From positions 18,167 through 82,166 of the forward strand of contig DATIPQ010000145.1 in the NCBI GenBank assembly GCA_035471785.1: a stretch of DNA of 64,000 nucleotides. The letters are read 5' to 3'. Made by a program: the position numbers and the translations under genes. Each line of letters starts with the position of its first letter. Within the stretch, counting starts at the first letter, position 1. Source of the DNA: Acidobacteriota bacterium. Its GTDB lineage: Bacteria > Acidobacteriota > UBA6911 > RPQK01 > DATIPO01. Shown one piece after another: positions 20,623 to 29,190 of the stretch. The notes beneath the pieces were generated by a model, which was not told the origin of the DNA, made no database searches, and was given only the letters and a program-made list of their open reading frames with translations.

Positions 20623-21696
20623 TCAGCCGCGGACTTGGTAGTCGGCGAACCCCAGGTCGGATTGGGCCAGGGCATCTGTGAATTCCTGCATCAGGTCCAT
20701 GCGTTCGCCGTGAGGAAGGAAGGCCGAAAGGGCGCTCTGCAGGATGAGACGGTGAAGGCCATCCCTGCCCAAGTCGAAGTGCTCCACGGCCAGAAGGAAC
20801 TCGTCGGTCAGCGAGGTCTGAAAGAGGCCGGGATCGTCGGTATTGAGGCTGACCGACAGACCGCGCTTGAAAAGAAGTCCGAAGGGGTTGTTGACCAGTG
20901 GACTCCAGGCCCCGGTGGCCTGATTGCTGGTCAGGCACACATCGAGTCCCACCGCGTGCCCGCGCAGGTACTCGATCAGGCGTCCGTCGCGGGCCGCCTG
21001 GATGCCGTGGCCGATGCGGTTGGCGCCCAGAATCCGCAGGGCGTCCCACACCTGTTCGGGCCCTCCGGTTTCGCCGGCGTGGACGTGGATGAACAGCTCG
21101 TGGGCCCTGGCCCAAAGAAAGACGTCTTGAAATTCGCTCAGCGGGAGGGAGTTCTCGTCGCCGCCCAGCCCCAGCCCGCACACGCCCTTGCGCCGGTTGG
21201 CTACCGCCCACTCGGCCGTGCGGCGGGCCTCGTCGGCTCCCCATTGGCGCACGCAGTCGAAGATCCAGCGTATTTTGACGCGGGCCTCGGCTTCGATGGC
21301 GGCGCTCCGCTCGAGAACCGCCTCCACGATGGCCTCGGCATCGAATCCGAAGCGGTGGGGAATGGAGGGCGCCAGGATGATTTCGGCGTAACGGATATTG
21401 TGCTCACGGAAGTAGTCGGCAAGGTGGTCGAGGATGAGCAGGTAGTCGTCGGCCTGGCGCAGATGCTGGCAAACCGTCTTGTAGGTGGAGAGAAAATCGG
21501 CGAAGTCATCATAGGTGAAGAGCTTTTCACGCAGTTCTTTTTGGGAGAGGCCCTTCAGTTCGCTGTCGTATTTGCGCGCCAGCCTCTGCAGCAAGGCGGC
21601 GTTGATGGATCCTTCCAGGTGGAGGTGCAGTTCGGCCTTGGGAGCGTCCTGGATTCCCTTCCGGACTCGCTCCAGCGCCTTGTCGCGTTCCTTCAT
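20623..21696 (-). CDS. add: Adenosine deaminase family protein
   Basis: Zinc-dependent deaminase converting (deoxy)adenosine to (deoxy)inosine. Metal ligands are visible as HLHLEGS near the N-terminus (the HxH pair), His in IHVHAGE, and Asp in SLNTDDPG. The catalytic Glu is in HAGET and the catalytic His in RIGHGI. The length of 357 residues is typical. ATG 21696 (MKERDKALERV) is chosen because GGAGGAGGG lies eight bases upstream; an upstream frame extension lacks such a site. It has no signal peptide and acts in the cytoplasm. It follows the GntR gene by 22 bases and is probably the regulator's target. Related families (adenine deaminase, aminofutalosine deaminase) cannot be fully excluded. 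Confidence 0.88.
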   Translation of the reverse strand: MKERDKALERVRKGIQDAPKAELHLHLEGSINAALLQRLARKYDSELKGLSQKELREKLFTYDDFADFLSTYKTVCQHLRQADDYLLILDHLADYFREHNIRYAEIILAPSIPHRFGFDAEAIVEAVLERSAAIEAEARVKIRWIFDCVRQWGADEARRTAEWAVANRRKGVCGLGLGGDENSLPLSEFQDVFLWARAHELFIHVHAGETGGPEQVWDALRILGANRIGHGIQAARDGRLIEYLRGHAVGLDVCLTSNQATGAWSPLVNNPFGLLFKRGLSVSLNTDDPGLFQTSLTDEFLLAVEHFDLGRDGLHRLILQSALSAFLPHGERMDLMQEFTDALAQSDLGFADYQVRG

Positions 21697-21718
21697 GTCC
21701 CTCCTCCCGGGCCGTCCC

Positions 21719-22681
21719 TCAACCCAGCAGTTGCATCTGCTTGAGGCCGTCGATGGTTTCATCCGAGATCACGTTTTCGTAAGTCTTCAGCTCCCGCTCG
21801 GCGGGTGTCCGCTTGCGCATCTCGTCCCAGCACATGGGCGAGACGAAGATCACGTCGGCTTCCTCCACGATTCTCTCGATCAGATCCTCGCGGTCGATGG
21901 GAGCGATCCAGAACTTTTTGTCGGTGGAAGGATGAAAAATGTTCATAAAGACCTCCCAGGGTGCGTGCAGGGTTTTCTCGTCCTGGATGACGATGGCGGT
22001 ATTGCGGTCTTGAGCCTCGCTGAGGATTTCGGTGTATATGGCGTGGCTCGGCTTGATCTCCAGCAGCGGTTTCTTCAAGCTGTCGGCCAGGCGGGTGACC
22101 TCGTCCAGGTGCCAGCTCGTGGTGAGCAGGCAATCGGCTTCCTTGAGAAAGCGTTCCTCCTCTTCGCTGGGCTGGCCCTCCAGGTTGACGGGAAAGGCCT
22201 CGGCGTTGAGCCTCATTTGCAGTTCGCGCGAAAAAATGAAGGCCTCCTCGCTGTGATCGACGACCGCCAGCTTGAGCTTGCGCAAGTCGGTTCCGTTGAC
22301 GAAGCTGTTGTAGAGGCGGGAGAACTTGGAAGGCTTCAGTCCCAGGCTCTTGGCTCGTTCGCTGACTTCGCCGAGCAGCTTGAAGATGGCCTTGGAGCGC
22401 ATCTGCTGGTAGCTCTCGCGCCCGCTCTTCTTCTGCAAGAAGGCTCCGCTGCCCTTGACGATTTCGATGTAGTTCTCCTCCGCCAGGCGGACGTAGATCT
22501 TTCGGATGGTCTTGTAGTTGACGTCCAGGTCGTCGGCCAGCTCGCGGATGGAGGGCAGGCGGTCGCCCTCCTGGATCTTGCCGCAGTAGATGGCGCTCAA
22601 GAGCTGCCCCTTGATCTGGCGGTAATAGCTCAGATTGACGTTTTCCTTGTCCAGGTTGAACCTGAGGGTTTTTTCCGTCAT
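21719..22681 (-). CDS. GntR-family transcription regulator with large sensor domain
   Basis: DNA-binding regulator. Residues 15-85 form a GntR winged helix (YYRQIKGQLLSAIYCGKI, RLPSIRELADDLDVNYKTIR, LAEENYIEIVKGSGAFL). The remaining 230 residues do not match the common FadR, HutC or MocR effector domains. They alternate hydrophobic strands and helices (KLKLAVVDHSEEAFIFSREL, EADCLLTTSWHLDEVTRLA, NTAIVIQDEKTL, ADVIFVSPMCWDEMRKR), suggesting a Rossmann-like or periplasmic-binding-like ligand domain. ATG 22681 shares one base with the serS stop (TGATG), so translation is coupled to serS. An adenosine-deaminase gene follows after 22 bases, making a purine or related ligand a reasonable guess. Confidence 0.8.
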   Translation of the reverse strand: MTEKTLRFNLDKENVNLSYYRQIKGQLLSAIYCGKIQEGDRLPSIRELADDLDVNYKTIRKIYVRLAEENYIEIVKGSGAFLQKKSGRESYQQMRSKAIFKLLGEVSERAKSLGLKPSKFSRLYNSFVNGTDLRKLKLAVVDHSEEAFIFSRELQMRLNAEAFPVNLEGQPSEEEERFLKEADCLLTTSWHLDEVTRLADSLKKPLLEIKPSHAIYTEILSEAQDRNTAIVIQDEKTLHAPWEVFMNIFHPSTDKKFWIAPIDREDLIERIVEEADVIFVSPMCWDEMRKRTPAERELKTYENVISDETIDGLKQMQLLG

Positions 22682-23973
22682 CAAATCTTGAGCCCGTTCT
22701 CGACGGTGATGCGCTCCAGTCCGTCCATGTAGGGACGCAGGACTTCAGGAACCACTACGGTGCCGTCGGCTTCCTGGTAGTTCTCGAGGATGGCTACCCA
22801 AGCCCTTCCCACGGCCAGCCCAGAGCCGTTGAGGGTGTGTAGGTAGCGGTTCTTCTTGCCCTCGGCGGGCCGGTAGCGGATGCCGGCGCGGCGGGCCTGG
22901 AAGTCCTCGAAGTTGCTGCAGGAAGAGATTTCCCGGTAGGTGTCTTGGCTGGGGATCCAAACCTCCAAATCGTAGGTCTTGGCGGAACTGAAGCCCGTGT
23001 CTCCGCTGGACAGCGTCACCACCCGGTAGGGCAGCTCCAGCCTTTGCAGGATGCCTTCGGCGTCGGCGGTCAGCTTTTCCAGTTGCTGGTAGGAATCATC
23101 GGGACGGGCGAACTTGACCAATTCCACCTTGTTGAACTGATGCTGGCGGATGAGTCCGCGGGTGTCCTTGCCGTAAGATCCGGCCTCGCTGCGGAAACAG
23201 GGCGTGTAGGCGGTCAGGCTGATGGGCAGCCTCTCCTCCTCGATGATTTCTGAGGAGAGCAGATTGGTGACCGGAACCTCGGCCGTGGGGACCAGGTAGT
23301 ATTCGTGCCCCTGCAGCTTGAAGAGGTCGGCCTCGAATTTGGGGAGCTGTCCCGTGCCCAAGAAGGCCTCCCGGTTGTTGATGTAGGGCGGCAGCACCTC
23401 GGTGTAGCCGTTTTCCTTGCTGTGGACGTCCAGCATGAAGCGGGCCAGGGCGTGTTCCAGCCGGGCGCCTGCGCCGTAATAGACGGCGAACCGGGCGCCC
23501 GCTATCTTGCCGGCCCTTTGCAGGTCGAGGATGCCCAATCCCTCGCCCAGTTCGACGTGATCCTTGACGGGAAAGTCGAAGGCGGGGGGCGTGCCCAACT
23601 TGCGCACCGTTTCATTGGCGCTCTCATCTTCGCCCACCGGCACCGAGTCGTGACACAGGTTGGGGACGTTGAGCAGGAAGGACTCCATGCTCTGGTCCAA
23701 TAGCTCCAGTTGGCCGTCCAGTTCCTTGATGCGGGCGCCGACCTCCTTCATCTCGGCGATTTGAGAAGAGGCGTCGCCGCCGGAGCGTTTGACGTGGGCG
23801 ATCTGCTCGCTGGTCTTGTTGCGCCTGGCCCGGAGTTCTTCCCACTGCAAGCGGACGCGGCGTTCTTCTTCGTCCAATTGGCTAAAAGCGTCCTGGTCGA
23901 GATCGAAGCCGCGCTGGGCCAGCCTCTCAGCTACGCTGGCGAGGTTTTCGCGTATGAAAATTCGGTCGAGCAT
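22681..23973 (-). CDS. serS: Seryl-tRNA synthetase
   Basis: Class II synthetase that charges tRNA-Ser and tRNA-Sec. The N-terminal long helical arm (about residues 30-105) begins after the family-typical [11 protein letters not shown]. The catalytic core has motif 2 ([24 protein letters not shown]) and motif 3 ([19 protein letters not shown]). The Ser-binding TAEVP motif and [15 protein letters not shown] are intact. The length of 430 residues is normal. ATG 23973 is chosen from homology; an upstream frame extension of 21 codons is not credible. It follows galU by about 60 bases and overlaps the downstream gntR by one base. Confidence 0.97.
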   Translation of the reverse strand: MLDRIFIRENLASVAERLAQRGFDLDQDAFSQLDEEERRVRLQWEELRARRNKTSEQIAHVKRSGGDASSQIAEMKEVGARIKELDGQLELLDQSMESFLLNVPNLCHDSVPVGEDESANETVRKLGTPPAFDFPVKDHVELGEGLGILDLQRAGKIAGARFAVYYGAGARLEHALARFMLDVHSKENGYTEVLPPYINNREAFLGTGQLPKFEADLFKLQGHEYYLVPTAEVPVTNLLSSEIIEEERLPISLTAYTPCFRSEAGSYGKDTRGLIRQHQFNKVELVKFARPDDSYQQLEKLTADAEGILQRLELPYRVVTLSSGDTGFSSAKTYDLEVWIPSQDTYREISSCSNFEDFQARRAGIRYRPAEGKKNRYLHTLNGSGLAVGRAWVAILENYQEADGTVVVPEVLRPYMDGLERITVENGLKI

Positions 23974-24032
23974 GATATGTCGAGTCCTATTATGAGTGAT
24001 TCGGTGGTCCGGCGCATCCGTGGCGGAAGCGC

Positions 24033-24905
24033 TCAAAGTTGCAGCGTCCGCAGCCAGCGGCGCAGATCCTCGGCCAGGTCGGGCCGCTCAAGGGCGAAGT
24101 CGATGGAGGCTTGCAGATATTCCAGTTTGTTGCCGGCGTCGTAGCGGGTGCCCTCGAACCTGTAGGCATAAACGGGTTCCTGGCGCAGCAGTCTGTGCAG
24201 TCCGTCGGTCAATTGAATTTCGCCGCCCTTGCCGGGAGGAGTGTTTTCCAGAGCGTCGAAGATGCCGGGGGTGAGGACGTAGCGCCCGATGATAGCCAGA
24301 TTGGAGGGCGCTTCCCCCACCCGGGGCTTCTCCACCAGGTCGGTGATGCGGAAGAGGCGCCGGTTGCCCTCCACCGGCTCCACGGCGGGAATGCCGTAGC
24401 GGGAGACGGCCTCCGGCTCCACTTCGAACACCGCCAGCACGCTGGCCTGCTTCTCCTGAAAGACCTCGATCAGTTGCTGCATCCCGGGTTTGGCGGAATG
24501 GATGATGTCGTCTCCCAGAAAGACGCCAAAAGGTTCGTCGCCCACGTAAGGGCGGGCCACCAGCACAGCGTGCCCCAGCCCCAGCGGTTTCTTCTGGCGC
24601 ACCGAGGAGATGGTGATCATGTTGGAGAGGCTTTCCACCATCTCCAGCAGGTCGGTCTTGCCCTGCTCGCGCAGCACGGTGGAAAACTGATAGTCGTAGT
24701 CGAAATGATCGAGGATGGCGCTCTTGCCCTGCGAGGTCACGAAGCAGAAGTCCTGAAGGCCCGAGGCCACCGCCTCTTCCACCACATATTGAATGGTGGG
24801 CTTGTCGACGATGGGCAGCATCTCTTTGGGAATGGCTTTGGTGGCGGGCAGGAAGCGGGTCCCCATTCCGGCGGCCGGAATCACGGCTTTGTGGATTTCC
24901 TTCAT
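24033..24905 (-). CDS. galU: UTP-glucose-1-phosphate uridylyltransferase
   Basis: Makes UDP-glucose from UTP and glucose-1-phosphate for cell-envelope and polysaccharide synthesis. The nucleotide-binding motif [19 protein letters not shown] is near the N-terminus. Other conserved parts are [34 protein letters not shown] in LVEKP and the C-terminal [15 protein letters not shown]. The length of 290 residues is normal. ATG 24905 ([13 protein letters not shown]) is chosen by homology and has GGAG upstream; the 22-codon upstream extension is not credible. It heads the leftward set galU-serS-gntR-add and diverges from rpsU. Confidence 0.96.
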   Translation of the reverse strand: MKEIHKAVIPAAGMGTRFLPATKAIPKEMLPIVDKPTIQYVVEEAVASGLQDFCFVTSQGKSAILDHFDYDYQFSTVLREQGKTDLLEMVESLSNMITISSVRQKKPLGLGHAVLVARPYVGDEPFGVFLGDDIIHSAKPGMQQLIEVFQEKQASVLAVFEVEPEAVSRYGIPAVEPVEGNRRLFRITDLVEKPRVGEAPSNLAIIGRYVLTPGIFDALENTPPGKGGEIQLTDGLHRLLRQEPVYAYRFEGTRYDAGNKLEYLQASIDFALERPDLAEDLRRWLRTLQL

Positions 24906-25002
24906 CGCAATGCGTTTCTCCGAAGGCGAGTTCTCCTTGGCAAGTCGCCGCAGCCCGTCCCGGCGAGGCATGATAGCATGCGTCCGCTCGCCCCGCCCGT
25001 CC

Positions 25003-25032
25003 TTGACCGCGGGGCCGGGGGTTTGCTATCTT
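25003..25032 (+). promoter_or_regulatory. rpsU: Candidate sigma-70 promoter of rpsU
   Basis: TTGACC (25003-25008) and TATCTT (25027-25032) are spaced by 18 bases and point at rpsU, giving a leader of about 60 bases. The leader contains the GC palindrome CCCCGCGGGG (about 25056-25065), which could form a hairpin shortly before the ribosome site. Confidence 0.5.
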
Positions 25033-25098
25033 TCAAGTTTGCGAAAAAGACGCTTCCCCGCGGGGAGGCCTATCCTTTGAAAGAGGGGAGTGAGAGCA

Positions 25099-25287
25099 TT
25101 GGCTGAAGTTCACGTGGGAGACAACGAATCTCTCGAAAGCGCCCTGCGCCGCTTCAAGCGAAAGGTCCAGCAGGAAGATATCATCAAGGATATCAAAAAG
25201 CATTCCTTTTACTTGAAGCCGGGTGAAAAGAAGCGCCTGAAGCAGGCCCTGGCCCGCAAACGCGCCCGCAAGAAGTCGCGTCGCTGA
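25099..25287 (+). CDS. rpsU: Small ribosomal subunit protein bS21
   Basis: Ribosomal protein bS21, bound near the 3' end of 16S rRNA and involved in initiation. The 62-residue sequence has the family core NESLESALRRFKRKVQQ and a Lys/Arg-rich tail. Translation most likely starts at TTG 25099, giving MAEVHVGDNESLE, because the ribosome site GAGGGGAG lies at 25083-25090, eight bases away. An in-frame GTG at 25090 overlaps that site. The gene has its own promoter candidate and a clear terminator, so it is a single-gene unit rather than part of the usual rpsU-dnaG-rpoD operon. Confidence 0.95.
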   Translation: MAEVHVGDNESLESALRRFKRKVQQEDIIKDIKKHSFYLKPGEKKRLKQALARKRARKKSRR

Positions 25288-25321
25288 GGCGGCTGGCGAC
25301 TCCTGATTACGACCTTTACCG

Positions 25322-25356
25322 CCCGAGCAAGTCCGCGAGGCCTGCTCGGGTTTTTT
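25322..25356 (+). terminator. Intrinsic terminator after rpsU
   Basis: An eight-base-pair stem CCCGAGCA/TGCTCGGG with a 13-base loop is followed by six T residues. It lies about 35 bases after the rpsU stop and insulates it from the nucleoside-salvage operon. Confidence 0.9.
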
Positions 25357-25381
25357 GTGTCCGCAACTTGGAACGGGAAAA

Positions 25382-26686
25382 ATGAACGTCGTCGAGATCA
25401 TCCGCAAAAAGCGCGACCGCGAGGCCAACCTGCCTGAAGAGATCAAGGGGCTGGTGGCGGGAGTCGTGGAAGGCAAGATTCCCGACTACCAGATCAGCGC
25501 CTGGCTCATGGCGGCTTATTTGAACGGTCTGAACGCCGAGGAGACCCGTTCCCTGACGCGGGCCCTGATCGACTCGGGACGCACGGTCGACCTCTCCCAC
25601 ATCAGCGGACTCAAGGTCGACAAGCATTCCACCGGCGGAGTCGGCGACAAGACCTCGCCCGTCATCGCCCCCATCGTGGCCGCGGCGGGCGGACGCGTCC
25701 CCATGATCTCGGGACGGGGGCTGGGACACACCGGCGGCACTCTCGACAAGCTGGAGTCGATCCCGGGATTCCGCGTCGACCTTTCGCTGCAGCGCTTCAT
25801 CCGCCTGGTGGAAGAAGAAGGCTTCGCCCTCATCGGCCAGACCGACGAGTTCACGCCCGGCGACCGCATCCTCTACGGACTGCGCGACGTGACCGCCACG
25901 GTGGAGTCGATTCCGCTCATCGTCTCCAGCATCATCTCCAAGAAGGTGGCCGAAGGCATCGACGCCCTGGTGCTCGACGTCAAGACCGGCGACGGCGCCT
26001 TCATGAAGACCCTGGACCGTTCTGAAGAACTGGCGCGGGCCTTGACCGAGGCCGGCCGGGGACTGGGCAAGAGGGTGGTGGCGCTGATCACCGACATGTC
26101 CCAGCCGCTGGGCCGGACGGTGGGCAATGCCCTGGAAATTCGCGAGTGCATCGAGGTCCTGAGCGGCCAAGGCCCGCAGGATCTGCGCCGGCTGTGCATC
26201 GAGCTATCCGCCTACATGCTTTGGCTCTCGGAATTGGCCGAGGACTTGGATTCGGCCCGCCGCCTGGCCGGGGAGCAGATCAGCAGCGGACGCGCCTTGC
26301 GCTCCCTGCAGCGGCTGATCGAGAAGCAGCACGGAGACCCGCGGGTGGTGGACGATACCTCCCGCCTGCCTGGACCGCGCTCCGAATTCCAGTATACTGG
26401 CCCGCAGTCCGGATTCCTGCAGCAAGCCCGCGCCGCTTCGGTGGGACGTGCGGCCATGCTGCTGGGCGCCGGACGCCAAACGAAGGATTCCAAGATCAAT
26501 CCGGCGGTGGGCATCGAGATGCTCAAGAAGGTGGGCGACCCCGTGGCGGAAGGCGAAGCCCTGGCCTTGCTCCACTACGACGAGGAAGACCGGCTGCAGG
26601 CGGCGCTCAGGGAACTGGAAAGCGCCTTCCGCATTTCGCCGGAGAGCGTCGAGGCTCCTCCGCTGATTCACAAGGTCATCGAATAG
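25382..26686 (+). CDS. deoA: Pyrimidine-nucleoside / thymidine phosphorylase
   Basis: Cleaves thymidine, deoxyuridine or uridine with phosphate to a base and (deoxy)ribose-1-phosphate. An N-terminal helical domain (LPEEIKGLVAGVVEGKIPDYQ) precedes the phosphate-binding KHSTGGVGDK and the signature SGRGLGHTGGTLDKLE. The catalytic core continues with DVKTGDGAF, and the C-terminal domain ends with the usual VGDPVAEGEALALLHYD. The length of 434 residues fits. ATG 25382 is used, with GGAACGGG upstream; the earlier in-frame ATG at 25355 lies in the terminator tract. It is the first gene of a five-gene salvage operon. Choice between deoA and pdp specificity is uncertain. Confidence 0.94.
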   Translation: MNVVEIIRKKRDREANLPEEIKGLVAGVVEGKIPDYQISAWLMAAYLNGLNAEETRSLTRALIDSGRTVDLSHISGLKVDKHSTGGVGDKTSPVIAPIVAAAGGRVPMISGRGLGHTGGTLDKLESIPGFRVDLSLQRFIRLVEEEGFALIGQTDEFTPGDRILYGLRDVTATVESIPLIVSSIISKKVAEGIDALVLDVKTGDGAFMKTLDRSEELARALTEAGRGLGKRVVALITDMSQPLGRTVGNALEIRECIEVLSGQGPQDLRRLCIELSAYMLWLSELAEDLDSARRLAGEQISSGRALRSLQRLIEKQHGDPRVVDDTSRLPGPRSEFQYTGPQSGFLQQARAASVGRAAMLLGAGRQTKDSKINPAVGIEMLKKVGDPVAEGEALALLHYDEEDRLQAALRELESAFRISPESVEAPPLIHKVIE

Positions 26687-27924
26687 TGGACAGACTTATC
26701 GGACTCGTCGGCATCGCCTTTCTGCTGGGATTGGCCTACCTCTTCTCGACCAAACGCAGCGCCATCAAATGGAGGACGGTGTTTTGGGGGCTGGTGCTGC
26801 AGTTGATCTTCGCCATCTTCGTGCTCAAGATCCCCTTCGGCCAGAAAGCGCTTGAAACCGTCTCCTACGCGGTCACCACCCTGATCGGATTCGCCGATGA
26901 GGGCTCCTACTTCCTCTTCCGCGACCTGGTGGCCGAGGGAGCGCCTTTCATCTTCGCCTTCAAGGTACTGCCCATCGTCATCTTCATTTCCAGCTTCTTC
27001 AGCGTCCTCTACTACCTGGGGCTGATGCAGGTTATGGTGCTGGGGATGGCCAAACTGATGACCCGCTTCATGTCGGTCAGCGGGGCCGAGTCCCTGGGGG
27101 CGGCGGCCAATGTTTTCATGGGCCAGACGGAAGCGCCCATCGTGGTGGCCCCCTACATCAAAAAAATGACCGACTCGGAGCTGATGGCGCTGATGACGGG
27201 CGGAATGGCCACCGTCTCGGGCGCCATTCTGGGCGGCTATATCGGGCTGGGCGTCAACGCCCAGTACCTGATCGCGGCCAGCGTCATGGCGGCTCCCGCC
27301 TCGCTGGTGGCGGCCAAGATGCTGGTCCCCGAGACCCAGCATTCCCTGACCGCCGGCAAGGTGGAACTGAAGGTCGAGCGCACCGACGTCAACGTCATCG
27401 ATGCCGCCGCTCGCGGGGCCGGCCAAGGCCTCCAGTTGGCGCTCAACATCGGCGCCATGCTGATCGCCTTCGTTTCCATCATCTATCTGCTCAACGGCAT
27501 CCTGGGCTGGGTGACGGGATTCTTCGGCACGCCCGTCACCATGCAGGAGATACTGGGCTATGTGCTGGCTCCCCTGACCTACCTGATGGGCGTTCCCTGG
27601 CAGGACGCCAGCAACGTGGGCCAACTGATCGGGCTCAAGATCGTCCTCAACGAATTCCTGGCCTACGACGCCATGGCCCAGATGCAGGGATACGCCGCCG
27701 AAGCGGGCCGAGGCGAGCCCCTGCTGGGAGCCAAAGCCGAGATGATCGCCACCTACGCCCTGTGCGGATTCGCCAATTTCTCGAGCATCGCCATCCAGAT
27801 CGGAGGCATCGGCGGACTGGCCCCCGAACGCAAGTCAGACCTGGCCCGCTTCGGACTGCGGGCGGTGCTGGGCGGCTCCATCGCCAGCTTCATGACCGCC
27901 ACCTTGGCCGGTATCATCTCTTAG
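26686..27924 (+). CDS. nupC: Concentrative nucleoside transporter (CNT/NupC)
   Basis: Inner-membrane cation-coupled nucleoside importer. The NupC N-terminal domain (LIGLVGIAFLLGLAYLFST, WRTVFWGLVLQLIFAIFVL), the gate domain (FKVLPIVIFISSFFSVLYYLG) and the core motifs GQTEAPIVVAPY and ALCGFANFSSIAIQIGGIGG are all present. The length of 412 residues is normal. Translation starts at GTG 26686, whose G is the last base of the deoA stop codon, so the two are coupled. The same frame stays open far upstream inside deoA, but those codons are not part of this protein. The operon context supports transport of nucleosides for the neighbouring phosphorylases. Confidence 0.95.
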   Translation: MDRLIGLVGIAFLLGLAYLFSTKRSAIKWRTVFWGLVLQLIFAIFVLKIPFGQKALETVSYAVTTLIGFADEGSYFLFRDLVAEGAPFIFAFKVLPIVIFISSFFSVLYYLGLMQVMVLGMAKLMTRFMSVSGAESLGAAANVFMGQTEAPIVVAPYIKKMTDSELMALMTGGMATVSGAILGGYIGLGVNAQYLIAASVMAAPASLVAAKMLVPETQHSLTAGKVELKVERTDVNVIDAAARGAGQGLQLALNIGAMLIAFVSIIYLLNGILGWVTGFFGTPVTMQEILGYVLAPLTYLMGVPWQDASNVGQLIGLKIVLNEFLAYDAMAQMQGYAAEAGRGEPLLGAKAEMIATYALCGFANFSSIAIQIGGIGGLAPERKSDLARFGLRAVLGGSIASFMTATLAGIIS

Positions 27925-27933
27925 GGAGCCGTC

Positions 27934-28758
27934 ATGCAATACCTCTCTCAACTCAACGACGCCGTCCGCTTCCTGCGCGGACACATCGGCGACCCGCCCG
28001 ACGTGAGCCTGGTTCTGGGAAGCGGGCTGGGAGCGGCCTTTGCCTCCCAGGTCGAGAGCGAACGGTTGAATTACTCGGAGATTCCCCATTTCCCTGTCTC
28101 CTCGGTGGTCGGCCATGCCGGCCAATTGGCCTGGGGCCGGCACCGCGGCACCCGCTTCTGCGCGCTGATGGGACGGGTCCACCTCTACGAAGGGCTGGAG
28201 CCGCGGCGCGTGGTTTTCGCCGTGCGCGCCCTGGCTATGTGGGGATGCCGGAACTTCCTCATCACCAACGCCGCCGGAGCCGTTAACCGCGAAATGGCCC
28301 CCGGCCAACTGATGCTGATCACCGACCACATCAACCTTCAGGGCGCCAATCCCCTGGAGGGCGACAACTACGACGATTTGGGCCAGCGCTTTCCCGACAT
28401 GTCCGATCCCTATCACCCCGACCTTCGCCGTCTGGCGCTGCAATGCGCCCGGCAACTGGGAATCGAGTTGCGGCAAGGGGTCTACATCGCCGTGCGCGGA
28501 CCCAGCTACGAAACCCCCGCCGAGATCCGCATGTGCCGGACGCTGGGGGCCGACGCCGTGGGCATGTCCACGGTTCCCGAAGTCATCGCCCTCAACCACA
28601 TGAAGCGCCGGGTGGCCGGCATCTCCTGCCTCACCAACATGGCCGCCGGCATCCTCGACCAGCCCCTCGTTCACGATGAGGTGCTGCAAGTCACCGAGCG
28701 GGTCAAAGAGGACTTCGCCAGGCTGGTGCTGAGCTGGACCGAAAGGATGGGCGCCTGA
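27934..28758 (+). CDS. punA: Purine-nucleoside phosphorylase (trimeric type)
   Basis: Cleaves inosine, guanosine and deoxy forms with phosphate. The N-terminus has the phosphate loop LVLGSGLGAAF; the core has SSVVGHAGQL, MGRVHLYEG, NAAGAVN and GPSYETPAEIRMCRTLGADAVGMSTVPEV, the hallmark of the low-molecular-mass trimeric class. His in VVGHAG and Asn in SCLTNMAAG, which contact phosphate and base in this class, are present. The length of 274 residues is typical. It starts nine bases after nupC and shares one base with the next gene (TGATG). Confidence 0.96.
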   Translation: MQYLSQLNDAVRFLRGHIGDPPDVSLVLGSGLGAAFASQVESERLNYSEIPHFPVSSVVGHAGQLAWGRHRGTRFCALMGRVHLYEGLEPRRVVFAVRALAMWGCRNFLITNAAGAVNREMAPGQLMLITDHINLQGANPLEGDNYDDLGQRFPDMSDPYHPDLRRLALQCARQLGIELRQGVYIAVRGPSYETPAEIRMCRTLGADAVGMSTVPEVIALNHMKRRVAGISCLTNMAAGILDQPLVHDEVLQVTERVKEDFARLVLSWTERMGA

Positions 28759-29162
28759 TGACCGACCAGAGGGAATTGGAACTGATCCGCCTGGCTAGCG
28801 AGGCTCGTGAGAAAGCCCAAGCCCGCTTCAGCCGGTTCAAGGTGGGGGCTGCTCTGCGCTCGGCCGATGGACGCATCTTTACCGGCTGCAACATCGAGAA
28901 CGCCAGCTACGGACTCACCATGTGCGCCGAGCGTGTAGCCATCTTCAAAGCCGTCTCGGAAGGCTTTCTCGACTTCCAGGCCATCTGCGTGGTGGCCGAT
29001 ACCCGGCGGCTGACCGCGCCCTGCGGCGCCTGCCGCCAACTGATCTGGGAGATGTGCGGCGACATCCCGGTACTGCTGGCCAACCTGCAAGGAGATCGTC
29101 AGCGTCTCAGCAGCGCCGGCCTGCTGCCTCATCCCTTTGACCGGGAATCCCTTGATTCATGA
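28758..29162 (+). CDS. cdd: Cytidine deaminase
   Basis: Zinc enzyme that converts cytidine and deoxycytidine to uridine and deoxyuridine, feeding the upstream pyrimidine phosphorylase. It has the small homotetrameric form: the first zinc motif TMCAERVA (Cys with catalytic Glu) and the second PCGACRQ (two Cys). The substrate-binding FSRFKVGAALRSADG and GCNIENASYGLT are intact. The length of 134 residues is normal. ATG 28758 overlaps the punA stop by one base. Confidence 0.96.
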   Translation: MTDQRELELIRLASEAREKAQARFSRFKVGAALRSADGRIFTGCNIENASYGLTMCAERVAIFKAVSEGFLDFQAICVVADTRRLTAPCGACRQLIWEMCGDIPVLLANLQGDRQRLSSAGLLPHPFDRESLDS

Positions 29163-29190
29163 TTCTTCCCGCCCTCCAAGGAGCCATCTC

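Noticed and set aside
26146-26685. Upstream extension of the nucleoside transporter frame inside deoA
   Set aside because: The extension lies entirely within deoA, and the protein begins naturally at GTG 26686.
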